DNA of 64,000 bases from Micromonospora siamensis (lineage in GTDB: Bacteria; Actinomycetota; Actinomycetes; Mycobacteriales; Micromonosporaceae), in the NCBI RefSeq assembly GCF_900090305.1, contig NZ_LT607751.1, positions 4,650,001 through 4,714,000 on the forward strand, read 5' to 3'. Each line of letters starts with the position of its first letter. Within the stretch, counting starts at the first letter, position 1. Below are positions 15,771-26,100 of this stretch, piece by piece. Made by a program: the position numbers and the translations under genes. The notes below the pieces were generated by a model. The model saw nothing but the letters and a program-made list of their open reading frames with translations, was not told the origin of the DNA and did no database searches.

Positions 15771-17747
15771 TCAGGCGGCCAGCGGCTCCACCCGCCACCC
15801 GGTCAGCGGGTGCGCGTGGGACGCCGGCAGGCCGGCCGGCCGGGTGGGCAGTTCGGCGGCGAACTCGCGGATCAGCGCGGGCAGCCGGTAGCGGTCCGAC
15901 TCGTCCCGCACGACCAGGTGCGCGTCGACCAGGTTCTCCAGGGCGAGCCGGAGCCGGTGGGTGGAGACACCCAGTTGGGCCGCTGCCCGCTCGGGCAGCG
16001 CCGCCGCCTGCGTCGAGCTGCCCAGCACCTCCAGCAGCCGGCCGGCCACGTCGTCACCGGCGCAGACGGCGGCGTACCCGGCGGCGAGCCGGTCCCGCAC
16101 GGAGAGGTCACCGTGGGCCAGCCAGTCGAGCCGGCGGCGGCTGTCGACGAGCTGTCCGGTCAGGTCACGCAGGGTGAGGCCCGGACAGCCGGCCAGCCGG
16201 GACCCGACGATCCGCAGGGCCAGCGGGGAGCCCGCGCACACCCGGATCAGGCCGGCGGTGTCCGCCGGGTCGGCGGCCAGCCGCTCCGGGCCGGCGAACC
16301 CGGCGAGCAGGCGGTGGGCGTCGGCGGCGCCGAGCGGACCGACGACCACCCGGCGGACACCGTCGAGGCTGTGCAGCCTGCGCTGTCCGGCGACGATCAA
16401 CGCCGAGCCGGGGCCGGCCGGGATCAGCGGCCGGACCTGCGCGTGGTGGGTCACCCCGTCGACCACGATCAGCACCCGCCGGGCGGCGAGCAGCGAGCGC
16501 AGCCGCCCGGCCCGCTCGTCGAGGTGTTCCGGCAGGTCGGCCGGGGGCACCCCGAGCGCCCGCAGCACCCGACCCAGCATCGCGTGCGGCGTGATCCCCG
16601 GCCGCTGGGCGAGGTCGACGAAGACCTGCCCGTCGGGGAACTCGTCGGCCACCGCGTGCGCGGCGCGGACCACCAGCGCGGACTTGCCCGACCCCACCGC
16701 GCCCGCGACCACCACCGCGGCGGGGGCGGCGGCGGTCACCGCCGCGACCACGGCGGCCACCTCCCGGGTACGTCCGACGAAGCCGGCCAGGTCGGCGGGG
16801 AGTTCCCGCGGCACGAGCGGGCCTACCGACAGCGCCGCGTCGACCCGGGCGGCCTGCGGCCCGGCGGACCCGACGGGACCCGGCTCCGTCGGGTCCCCGG
16901 TGGCCGCGGCGTCGGGCGTCCCGGCGGACACGGCCTGCGGGTCGGTCGTCCCCACGGGTACGGCCGAGGTCCGGGTCGTCCCGACGGGAGCGTTCGGGGC
17001 CTCGTAGTGAAGCTCCGGCTCCCGGTCGAGCATGGCCCGGTGCAGGGTGGCCAGCTCCTCCCCCGGGTCGAGACCGAGCTGCTCGCTCAGCACGTCGTGC
17101 GCGTCCCGGTAGGCCGACAAGGCGCCGGTGACGTCGCCGCAGCGGTAGAGCGCCAGCATCAGCTGCGCCCAGGCTCGCTCCCGCAGCGGGTGCGCGGCCA
17201 GGTGCCGGCGCAGCTCCGGCAGCAACTGCCCGTGCTGGCCGACGCTCAACCGGGCGTCGGTCAGCTGCTCGAACACGTGCAGCCGCTGCTCGTCCAGGCT
17301 GGCCCAGCGGTTGTCCAGGGCGGTGCCCCGGGGCAGGTCGTCACCCGCCGGGCCGCGCCAGCACGCCAGCGCGGCGGTCAACCGCTCCAGCACCTGCCCG
17401 GGGTCGCCGGTGGTCCGGCCGCTCAGTCCCTCCGCGGCCAGCCGCTGAAACTCCGCCACGTCCAGCTCGTGCGGCGCCAACCGGAGTTCGTACGCGTTCG
17501 TCCGGGCGACCAGCCGGTCACCGACGATCCGGCGGAGCGCGGCGGCGTGGCTGCGGATGTTGGCCACCGCCGAGGCCGGGCGGTCCTCCGCCCAGGTCAT
17601 CTCGGCGATCTGGTTGAGCGAGAGCGACCGGTTGGCCTCCAGGGCCAGGCCGGCGAGGATCGCCTTGCGCTTGGCCGCGCCCGGTGTGGTGACCCGGCCG
17701 TCGGTGAGTACCTCCACAGTGCCCAGCAGTCGGATCTCCAGCTGCAT
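15771..17747 (-). CDS. AfsR/SARP-family transcriptional regulator
   Basis: A 658-residue regulator: OmpR-type winged helix (residues 1-90, IRLLGTVEVLTDGRVTTPG, then RSHAAALRRIVG), bacterial transcriptional activation domain (about 95-245), a Thr/Val/Gly-rich linker with imperfect repeats of the form PVGTT (about 250-300), and an NB-ARC-like ATPase with Walker A GAVGSGKSALVV (near 350) and Walker B RVLIVVDG. The TPR tail found in full AfsR is short or missing. Such proteins activate secondary-metabolite or morphological genes when ATP-bound. No biosynthetic cluster is next to it, so its targets are unknown. ATG 17747 has a weak G-rich ribosome site. Confidence 0.85.
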   Translation of the reverse strand: MQLEIRLLGTVEVLTDGRVTTPGAAKRKAILAGLALEANRSLSLNQIAEMTWAEDRPASAVANIRSHAAALRRIVGDRLVARTNAYELRLAPHELDVAEFQRLAAEGLSGRTTGDPGQVLERLTAALACWRGPAGDDLPRGTALDNRWASLDEQRLHVFEQLTDARLSVGQHGQLLPELRRHLAAHPLRERAWAQLMLALYRCGDVTGALSAYRDAHDVLSEQLGLDPGEELATLHRAMLDREPELHYEAPNAPVGTTRTSAVPVGTTDPQAVSAGTPDAAATGDPTEPGPVGSAGPQAARVDAALSVGPLVPRELPADLAGFVGRTREVAAVVAAVTAAAPAAVVVAGAVGSGKSALVVRAAHAVADEFPDGQVFVDLAQRPGITPHAMLGRVLRALGVPPADLPEHLDERAGRLRSLLAARRVLIVVDGVTHHAQVRPLIPAGPGSALIVAGQRRLHSLDGVRRVVVGPLGAADAHRLLAGFAGPERLAADPADTAGLIRVCAGSPLALRIVGSRLAGCPGLTLRDLTGQLVDSRRRLDWLAHGDLSVRDRLAAGYAAVCAGDDVAGRLLEVLGSSTQAAALPERAAAQLGVSTHRLRLALENLVDAHLVVRDESDRYRLPALIREFAAELPTRPAGLPASHAHPLTGWRVEPLAA

Positions 17748-17787
17748 CTCGTCGCTTTCCCCCCGTTAGCGGCCTGAGCGGGCCCAG

Positions 17788-17815
17788 ACTAAATGGACAG
17801 TCAGGGACGGAACAA
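17788..17815 (-). promoter_or_regulatory. Candidate promoter of the SARP regulator
   Basis: On the minus strand TTGTTC (17815-17810) and TTTAGT (17793-17788) are 16 bases apart, about 40 bases upstream of the regulator start. The A/T-rich boxes stand out from the GC-rich flank. Confidence 0.4.
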
Positions 17816-18237
17816 GCCAGGCCAGCGGCGCAGCAAGGGTGACGAACATCTATGGCCGGAGACGGCGTGTCGACGTGATGGATTGCCGCTCGCCGACGCT
17901 GCGCTCACGCAGGTCACCGACTTCAACACTCCGCGTGACACAAAGCGGGCGGCTCACCTGCGGCCGGAGGGCGCGATCGCTGCCAGTCCATACCCCGGGG
18001 AGCACCCCGCCAATCCCCCGCACGGCTGATCGGTCGGTGCCGTTCGGTGGCCCGACCATTGGGTTGGACGAGGTGGAGCGGCGGGCCGGCCGATCGCTTC
18101 TGGTCGCATCGCACGTACTCCTCGCCGACCGACAGCGCCCGCAACGCGGGGTTGGGGCAACAGAGATGACGCCTCATACCGTCACTCGCCGTCAGCAGGC
18201 CGGCCTGACATGCCATCGGCCGGGGCTGCCCGGCGCC
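17816..18237. other. Gap without a supported gene
   Basis: About 420 bases of lower GC than the flanks. Open frames on both strands (for example plus 17839-18240) have no ribosome site, no known domain and unusual codon use. The segment borders the SMI1/RHS accessory block and may be imported or decayed DNA; I cannot name its origin. Confidence 0.5.
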
Positions 18238-18249
18238 TAGACTCCGCGG

Positions 18250-18771
18250 GTGGGAACGGTGACGGAGGCATGGTTCCGGATCGAGAGCTGGGTGGAGAAG
18301 TACGCGCCGAAAAGCCTGTCGGCACTGGGACCGCCGGCGGATCCGAGTGCCATCCATGCGGGCGAGGCCCAACTGGGACTGACCTTCCCGCCACAGTCGG
18401 TCGAATCCCTGCGCCGGCACGACGGCCTCACTCGGTGGGCGATGATCCTGCCGGAAGCACCGCCGCTCGGCGTCAGCGGCATCGTCGAGCAGCATCAGGA
18501 CCGCATGGACATCGCCGAGGACGTCGACGGCTTCGCCTCCCACGCGCCGGGCGTTGAACCGTGGTGGCACGAACGGTGGCTGCCGTTCGGCGCGTCCGAC
18601 GGCGGTCTTCAGGTGATCGACCGCAGAGCAGGACCAGGACACGGCCGGTTGGGCTGGGCGCCACACGACAATCCGGGCGACTTCTCCGAGCCGTGGCCTA
18701 CCCTGTGCGCCTATCTGACGCAGGTCGCCGACGCCCTCGGCGTTCGCGGCGAGGTTCACCCGTCTTGGTGA
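18250..18771 (+). CDS. SMI1/KNR4-family (SUKH) protein, probable orphan immunity protein
   Basis: A 173-residue cytosolic protein. Segments typical of the SUKH fold are visible: IHAGEAQLGLTFPPQSVESLRRHDG near residues 35-60, WHERWLPFGASDGGLQVIDRR near 98-118, and FSEPWPTLCAYLTQVADAL near the end. SUKH proteins commonly neutralise nuclease toxins of polymorphic-toxin systems. GTG 18250 follows TAGACT by six bases, a leaderless arrangement. Its last codons and stop overlap, antisense, the broken end of an RHS relic, so its native C-terminus may have been replaced. The gene converges on the relic instead of following a toxin gene, so no partner is present. Confidence 0.7.
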   Translation: MGTVTEAWFRIESWVEKYAPKSLSALGPPADPSAIHAGEAQLGLTFPPQSVESLRRHDGLTRWAMILPEAPPLGVSGIVEQHQDRMDIAEDVDGFASHAPGVEPWWHERWLPFGASDGGLQVIDRRAGPGHGRLGWAPHDNPGDFSEPWPTLCAYLTQVADALGVRGEVHPSW

Positions 18772-19461
18772 CGCTGGCGCCACCGCTGTAGGTGATGGTG
18801 AACTTCGCGTCCGTCGCCGCGCCGGTGACCTGCGGGTAGTACACGAACACGTCGTAGTTGCCGGCCCGCGGGATGTTCAGCTGCCAGTTGTACTGGGCCG
18901 AACCGGTGCCCGCCGGGGCGGTGGCCACGTCGTAGCCGTAGTTGCCGGTCGCGGTTCCGACGGTCCAGGTGCCCTGCGAGGCGGTGTTGTGGGCGTCGGA
19001 GTTGTCGACCAGGACCACGTCCTTGCCGACCGGGATGCCGTCCTCGGTCCGGCGCTTCTCGTTGCCGGAGAGGAAGTACTCCCAGAGGATCGTCCGCGAG
19101 GTCGACCCGCCGGCCGCGGTCAGCGTGTTCTTGGTCTGCTGGCCGTTGTCGTTGTAGTCGAACGAGTTGACGATGTCCCACGGGTCGGTGGACGTCTTGG
19201 TCCAGCCGTTGTCGTAGTAGTCGTACCTGGTGACGTTACGGACGCTCTGCCCGTCCGACGGCGGCGCGCTGACCTCCTGGAGGTTGCCCACCGAGTCGTA
19301 CGTGTAGATGGTCTTGTTGGGGGTGTTGTAGCGCGAGTCGTTCGGGTCGTAGGCCGACCACTCTTCCTTCTTACGGTTGAGCGCGTCGTAGACGATGGTG
19401 CTGGTGAAGTCGTCGGCGGTGCTGGTGCGGTAGGTGATCGGGCCGGCGGCGTCCTCGGCCG
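18762..19461 (-). pseudogene. RHS-repeat relic (internal fragment, golvesin-like segment)
   Basis: Reading leftward from about 19461, one frame encodes RHS/YD-repeat sequence (IVYDALNRKKEEW, IYTYDSVGNLQEVSAPPS, YDYYDNGWTKTSTDPWDIV) and then a golvesin-like module (VVLVDNSDAHNTASQGTW, YNWQLNIPRAGNYDVFVYYP, VTGAATDAKFTITYSGG). It parallels residues about 1900-2110 of the large RHS protein to the right but differs at many positions, so it is a diverged paralog, not a recent copy. There is an in-frame stop just upstream, no start, and homology ends at about 18762 inside the SMI1-like gene. It has no core or toxin domain and is a remnant. Confidence 0.75.
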
Positions 19462-19555
19462 GTGACCGTCACGACACCGCCGTCCTGCCCAAGGCGACCA
19501 GCCGATGCGCAGGCCGGCAGATAAGGGGGATTGCCCGTGCGAAGGGGCGAAACGG

Positions 19556-19587
19556 GCGGAGCCCCGTCAACCGCGACGGGGCTCCGC
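19556..19587. terminator. Strong hairpin (13-bp stem)
   Basis: GCGGAGCCCCGTC at 19556-19568 is the exact reverse complement of 19575-19587, with a 6-base loop. It lies between the RHS relic and the immunity gene and has no T-run; likely a terminator left from a cassette boundary. Confidence 0.6.
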
Positions 19588-19640
19588 TGTGGCATCACCA
19601 ACAGCAATATGGACGGATCAACGGACATCTTTCACGTCCT

Positions 19641-19686
19641 GCCGATGGGGTGACGGTCCCAGAGGGACCATCACCCCACCATCGGC
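19641..19686 (-). terminator. Terminator of the RHS toxin-immunity operon
   Basis: Arms 19641-19660 and 19664-19686 pair over about 20 bases with one mismatch and a 3-base bulge around a tiny loop. It starts 7 bases beyond the stop of the immunity gene at 19693. Confidence 0.7.
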
Positions 19687-19692
19687 GATGTT

Positions 19693-20166
19693 CTACCGTT
19701 GATCCGCGGTGGCAACTATGGAAGAGTCGCCGAGCCCACGACGGACCGCCCTACCGACCTCCTCGACAGCGGAGTTCGCCGGAACGGTGACCTTCTCGTC
19801 GGTGAACAGGAATCCGGTTCGCACACCACGGTTCTCGGTGGAGACGATCACATAGCTGCCTGACTCGTCCCGCTCGACGCCAACCGCGCGAGTGCCTCGC
19901 GCCAGGGCAGCAAACGACCTGACGCCTGCCAATTTCAGCAGGGGCCGCAAAAGTTCCTTCACGTCCTCCGCAGAAATACCGCGCATCGGCTCCTCGCCGA
20001 CCCGGAGCCCTTCCTGGACCAGCGAGCCGACCTCACCATCGGTCGCCTCGGGCGCGACGACCCGACACCAACCGTTCACCACGAGCGGGCCGTTCACCAC
20101 TCTGGAATGGCTGGACACATAGATACGTCCGTCGGCGCGCTGGTAGACATCGACCCACCCGCTCAT
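19693..20166 (-). CDS. Probable cognate immunity protein of the RHS toxin
   Basis: A 157-residue cytosolic protein without signal or membrane segment. Its ATG overlaps the RHS gene's stop codon (ATGA at 20163-20166), which couples its synthesis to that of the toxin. The N-terminal half is beta-rich (VDVYQRADGRIYVSSHSRVV, PLVVNGWCRVVAP), the middle a helix (ISAEDVKELLRPLLKLAG), the end again beta-rich. I do not recognise a named family; contact-dependent-inhibition immunity proteins of this size are common. The immunity role is inferred from position and overlap, since toxin genes of this type are nearly always followed by their antidote. A hairpin ends the operon just downstream. Confidence 0.7.
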   Translation of the reverse strand: MSGWVDVYQRADGRIYVSSHSRVVNGPLVVNGWCRVVAPEATDGEVGSLVQEGLRVGEEPMRGISAEDVKELLRPLLKLAGVRSFAALARGTRAVGVERDESGSYVIVSTENRGVRTGFLFTDEKVTVPANSAVEEVGRAVRRGLGDSSIVATADQR

Positions 20167-23100
20167 TTCACGATCACGTACCTCACGTCGATTCCTCGAG
20201 CCAACCCATAGCGGTAACCGTCCACCATGGCAGCATACTGTTGGCTCGATACTGTACCCGACGGGATACCGACGATCAAACTTCTATTCTTGATGTCCGT
20301 TTCCTTGATCGTGATACCGCCGTACGTGCGGCCCTTGTATCTTTCGAGCGCCCGAATGTCCCTGCGCAATTCCGTCTGGAGCGAACTTCCGTTATAGAAG
20401 CCATTGTGCAGAGCCTTGGTCTTGATACTGGTCGCAGTTCCGGTTGCGAAGTCGAAGGCGTCGATGGTCGGGTTGTTGGGTGTAGGAAGGCCCGGCAGGC
20501 CCATCTCATCCATGATCCGCTTCTCGAGCGCATAGCCACGCTGCCGGAAGGGGAGATCCCAGAGGCCGCGGCCCGCAGCGGCATCGTCCGCGTACTTGGC
20601 CAGCCGCCTCGCGGTGATGAGCGCGGACCCCAGCGCACCGATTCCATGGGCGATCTTGCCGCCGGGCACCGCGTCCACCGCGGTGAACCCGCACGCCAAC
20701 TTGTCGCCCTGGAGGCAGTCCGGCGCGTCGGAGAACGGGATGAATCCGACGGCCGCTTCGACCATGGGGTCCTTGCACAGTTCAGCGGGGACGCAGGAGA
20801 TCGGGATCGGAGTTCCCTGCGGCGATGGCGACGGCGTCGCCCCCGGCGATGGAGACCCACCCCCACTGGACCCACCTGCGCTGGGCGCGGGCGTGGGCGA
20901 CGGGGTGGCCGACGGCGGGACGTAGGAACCGCCGCCATCGTTGATCCAGATGTGCCCGTCGAGCTCGACGGCGCTGATGGGGTTCCCACCACCGAACGCG
21001 TAGCGGTTGCCGGTGAAGGGGTTCAGCCCCAGGTTCATGTCCGACAGGGCGCCGTTGTAGTTGTCGCGGGTCAGGAACCGGTTGAGACCAGGGCTGTAGT
21101 CCCGGAACCCCATGTCGTACGACTCGGAGTTCTGGTCCCACCGCTTGGAGTTGAACCGGTAGAAGTTGTAGGGCTCCTTGGTGGGGTCGGCGGCGTCCGG
21201 CTTGTCGATCCCGGTGAACTCCGCCTCGTTGTCCTTACCGTAGGCCGTGTAGCCGTAGGTGGCCTTGGTCTCGCCGGCGTCGTCGGTCAGCTGTTCGACG
21301 TCGGTGTGCGGGTTGTAGCCGTAGTAGGCGTCTTCCTCGGTGCCGTCGTCCTTGTGCGTCACCTGCGACAGCCGTTGCCCGCCCGGCCCGTACTGATAAG
21401 ACTTCGCGACCTTGCCGGCGACCACCTCGTCCAGAATCTCCTTGGAGAGCCCGAGGTAGTTGAAGTTGGTCGTCTTGGCGCCAGGGCCGCCGGCGTCGGT
21501 CGTCTTGGTCGCCGTCCGGTCCAGTGGGTCGAAGGTGTACTTGGTCGAGACGGTGCCGGAGGCCTTCTTCTTGCGATTCTCGATGACGTGGTCGAAGCCG
21601 TCGTAGACGTTCCGCTCCATCACCGTGCCGGCCGCGGTCACCGTGTCCAGACGACCGAACGGGTCGTAGTTGTACGAGGTGGTCGCCCCGCCGGCAGACG
21701 CGGTCAGCAGCCGGTTGCGGTCGTAGTTGAACGTCGTCGTGGAACCGCCGAGGGTCTGGTTGATGACATTGTTGTTCGCGTCGTGGACGTAGCTTTCCGT
21801 GCCTGGCGTGTCGCCCGTCTTGGTCACCGACACCAGCCGGTCGCGCGGGTCGTACGTGTTCTCAGTGGTGTTGAAGATGTACGCGGAGTGGTTGTCCGCA
21901 CGCATCTTCTTGTTGACGTCCTTGGTGCGGTTGCCATTGGCGTCGTAGTACATGGAGTGCTCGGAGACGACCACTCCGTTGGGCTTCTTCTCGACCTGGT
22001 ACTTGAGGGGCCCGTCGAGATAGTACGTGTAGTTGACCGTGTTGCCGTTACCCTTGGTCTCCTTCGCCTTCTCGCCGCGATCCGTGTACGTGAAGGTAGT
22101 GGTCTTCTTGTCCGGATCGGTCGGCGACTTACCGTTGGTGACCTTCTCGACCAGGTCGCGCGCGTCGTACTCGAAGACCGAATACTGCTTCTTGTGCACG
22201 GTGGTCAGCGGGGCGCTGTTCTCGTTGTAGGTGAATGAGGTGGTGTTCTTCACCGCCCCGGACTTGCTCTCCGTGACCGTCTGCACCTGGTTCAGGCTGG
22301 TGTAGTCGACGGCGTAGGTGTCCACCGGCGTGTTCGGTGACGAGTCGGTGATGGCTACGAGGTTGCCGTTGGGGTCGTACCGGTAGTTGTATTCGTGCTT
22401 TTCGTCGTCGGTCTCACCGGTGTTGTTGCGAACCAGCTTGACCGCGTCCGCCACGACCACTCCGGTGGCCTGGTCCGACAGCGACACCTTGTGGCTGTTG
22501 CCCTCGGTGAAGCTGTAAGAGCCGAGGCTGACCCAGGTGGCAGCGGCGGTGTTCTGGTTGACCGTCTTCGACGTGTTCCCACCCCCGTGGCTCACCGTGT
22601 ATTTAGCGTCGGTGGCCGCGCCGGTGACCTTCGGGTAGCGGGCGAAGACCTCGTACGTGCCGGACTGCGGCACGTTCAACTGCCAGGTGAAGGTGTTCGC
22701 GCCGGATCCGGCGGGTCGGGTCGCGTAGTCGATGCCGTACTTGTCGCCGGCCGTGGTGGCCGGGGTCCAGGTGCCGGTGGTCGTGGTGTTGTTGAAGTCG
22801 GAGTTGTCGACGAGGACCACCTGCTTGCCGACCGGCACGCCGTCGTCTGCACGAGACTTCAGCTTGCCGTCAGGGTAGTGGGTCCAGGTCATCGTCCGGT
22901 TGGCCGTCGAGTTGGAGGGGTCCTCCCCGGCCGGCGTCAGCGTCCGCTTGGTCTGGGCGCCCAGGTCGTTGTACTCGTAGGCGGTGACGATGTCCCACGG
23001 GTCGCTGCTGGTCTTCGTCCAGCCGTTGTCGAAGTACGTGTACGTGGTGTTGTTCCTGGTCGCCTCACCCGCCGACGGCGGCGCCGACTGGGTCTTCAGC

Positions 23101-26100
23101 CGCCCCACCTCGTCGTACTCGTAGGTGGTGACGTCCGCCGCCGTGTAGCGGGAGTCGTCCTTGTCGTACGCGGTCCGGCTCTCCTTGACCCGGTTCAGCT
23201 TGTCGTAGACGTTCACCGTGGCGAAGTCGTTCGGGTCGTCCGGGGTCGCCACGCCGCGCGGCGTGGTCACCTTGACCTGGTTGCCGACCTCGTCGTACTC
23301 GAACCTGGTCACGTTGTAGGTGATGGTGCCCGCGTCGTTCTTGTGCGGTGCCTTCACCTGGGTCGGCTTGCCCCTCGCGTCAAGGCTGACCTCGGTGGTG
23401 TTGCCGAGCTGATCGGTGGTGGCGACGACCAGGCCGTCCCGGTCGTAGGTGCTCGTGGTGAACTTCCCCAAGGCGTCCGTCGTCTTCAGGATGCGGTGCG
23501 CCTGGTCGTGCTCGAACACCGCCGAATAGTCGTCGGTGGCGGCCGATGCGTTCTTCCGTGGGTCGATCACCTTACGGACGTTGCCCACATCGTCGTACTC
23601 GTAAGAAATCCGGTGACCCGCACCATTGGTGATGCTGGTGAGCTGGTAGATCGCGTCGTAACCGTTGGTGACGGTGTAATCCCCGACCGTCGCGGTCAGG
23701 TTGCCCTTCGGCTCGGTTGTGGTCAGCAGGTGGCCGACCTTGTCGTAGGTGTAAGAAGTCCGCCGCTCCGGATCGCCCGCGGAGTCAACTGGAGCCAACG
23801 AGTAGCCCAGCTGGTCGGCCCTGTCGTAGTACGCCGTTGTGGTGGCACCGTTCGGGGCCGTCGACTCGTAGACGTTGTCGTTCTCGTCGTACTTCGGCGC
23901 CGGCGTCGTCACCCACTCACCAGCGGCCTGGTTCTTGGCCACCTGGTTCTCCAGCGGACGGCCGAAGGTGTCGTATGTCTGGAGGGTGTCGTGGTTAAGC
24001 GCGTCTGTGACCTTCAGGACGTTACCGCGCGAGTCGTAGACGAACTTCGTGGCCCGGTTCTCCGCGTCGGTGGTGATCTGCGGGTAGCCGTTGGGGTCGA
24101 AACTACTGTTCGTGGTGACGTTGTCGTTGGCGTCCTTGGCCGTCAGCTGCTGGCCCCACGCGTCGTAGGTGTAGGAGGTCTTGTAGTCGTCCGGGTCTGC
24201 CGTGGTGTTGCCCATCGGGTCCACCACCCAGGACAGGTCGCCGTCGGTCTCGTACCCGAAGGTCCATTTACGACCCTCGGGGCTCGTCTTTTCAGCGAGG
24301 TCGGCGACGTATCCGTTGAGCTGGCGCTGGTAGGCCAGCACCGTACCCGATGTGCCGTTCTTGACCGCCTCAGCGTCCTTGATCTCGGTCGGGTAGCCGG
24401 TCTTCTGATCGAACGTCCAAGTCGAAACGGCGCCATTGGTCTCCTCGAGCCGGATGACGTTGTGGTCGTCGTCCCAGCCGAGCTTGGTTTTCTGGCCCTT
24501 GGCGTTGGTGGTCTCGATCGCCCGGCCGTAGCCGTCCTGCAGATAGGCCGTCGCGCGGTTCTCCGCGTCGGTGACCGTCGCATTGATGTTGTTGCCCTGC
24601 GGGCCGTCCGGGTCCACGTAGCCGAACTGGGTCAGGTAGCCCAGCCGATCGGTGTAGGACTTGGTCGTCCAGTGGAACTTCGGGTCGTCCCCGGTCTGCG
24701 GAGAGTTGTAGACGATGCCGGTGCCGTAGCCGGCCGAGGTCGCGTTCGACCGCGGGTCGGTGACCTTGACCAGCTTGACGTTCTTGTTCCCCTGCGTCAT
24801 GTCGTAGCGGAACGAGAACACCTTCGGCGCGCCCTTGGTGGAGCCGGCGCCGTCGATCAGCTCACCGAGCAGACCCTTGTCGGTGTACGTGAAGGTCAGC
24901 TTCCGCCCAGAGATGTCGGTGATCTGCGAGACGTGGTCGATGATCTTCGGGTTGGTCAGCCCACCGGTCGCCCGGACCTTCGTCCAGTTGACGTCGTCGA
25001 TGTAGTCGAACGTCTGGCCCTTGGCGTAGTAGTCCAGGGTCAGCGTGGTCCGACCGGCCGCGTCGGTGATGTACTTCAGGAACTTGGTGGGCGCGTTGTT
25101 GCTCTTGCGCTCCTCGTAGGTGAAGCGCATCTCGTTGCCGTTGTTGTCGACCGTGCTGGTGAGGAAGCCCTCGCAGTCGTAGAAGAACTGCGTACGGTCG
25201 GGCTTGGTCAGCCGCCACGCCTTCGGCTCCTGCGTGTTCGGCTTGCAGTCGAGGGCGGTGACCTTCTCCAGGTACAGGTGCACACCCTTGGGGCTCTTCC
25301 ACGCCGAGGTGGCCGCGTCCCAGGTGAACCAGTGGCTGGTGCCGTCGCCGTCGGTCAGGGTGACCTTCGTCGGGTTCGGGTTCGGGTGGAAGTCCAGCGG
25401 AGTGCCCAGGCGCATCATCGACGACGCCTGCAGCGACCACCCGAAACCGGCCACCGAGTCGGAGGTGTCCAGCGAGTTGTAGGACATCCGCACGAACGTC
25501 GACAGACCCCGCGACGGGTTGGTCAACGCGTTGTACGACCACACCGTGTTGCCGGAGTACAGGTTGTTCATCAGCGTGCCGCCGGCACCGGTGTTCTTCC
25601 CCGCGTACGAGTAGAACTTCTCCAGACCCAGCTGGTCCGACGTCGGCTCCTCCACCGCCACGTTCTGCGGCAGCGGCTGGATCGCCGGCACGGTGTCGGT
25701 CAGCTTCTTGCCGGTCAGCTTGTTGCGCAGGCTCCACTGCAGCACGTAGTCGGTGCGCTTGTTCCCGTCCGTCGACGACGGTGGCGTCTTCACCTGCGCG
25801 GTGACGTCCACCGCGGCGCCGGGTGCGATGTTCTTCGGCAGCGCGGTACGCAGCTCGAAGGCGGCGTCGGTGGCCGGGTCCCCGGTCACCTCCGCGAGCC
25901 CGTCGGGCCGCTTCCAGTCGTAGCTGAGCTCCCAGTCGGTGGTGTTCCACGCGGCCAGGGTCGGGTTCGACACCGTCACCGGCACCGTGTAGGTGGAGTT
26001 CGCCGTGGTGACCTGCGGCGTGGACGCCGCGTAGTACGTCGACTCACCGGTCTGCTCGAGGTAGGTGACCTCCAGCGTCGGCCGCAGCATCGGGTCCGCC

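Noticed and set aside
17839..18240. Possible 133-codon gene in the gap before the SMI1-like gene
   Set aside because: No ribosome site, odd composition and no recognisable domain; left as non-coding.
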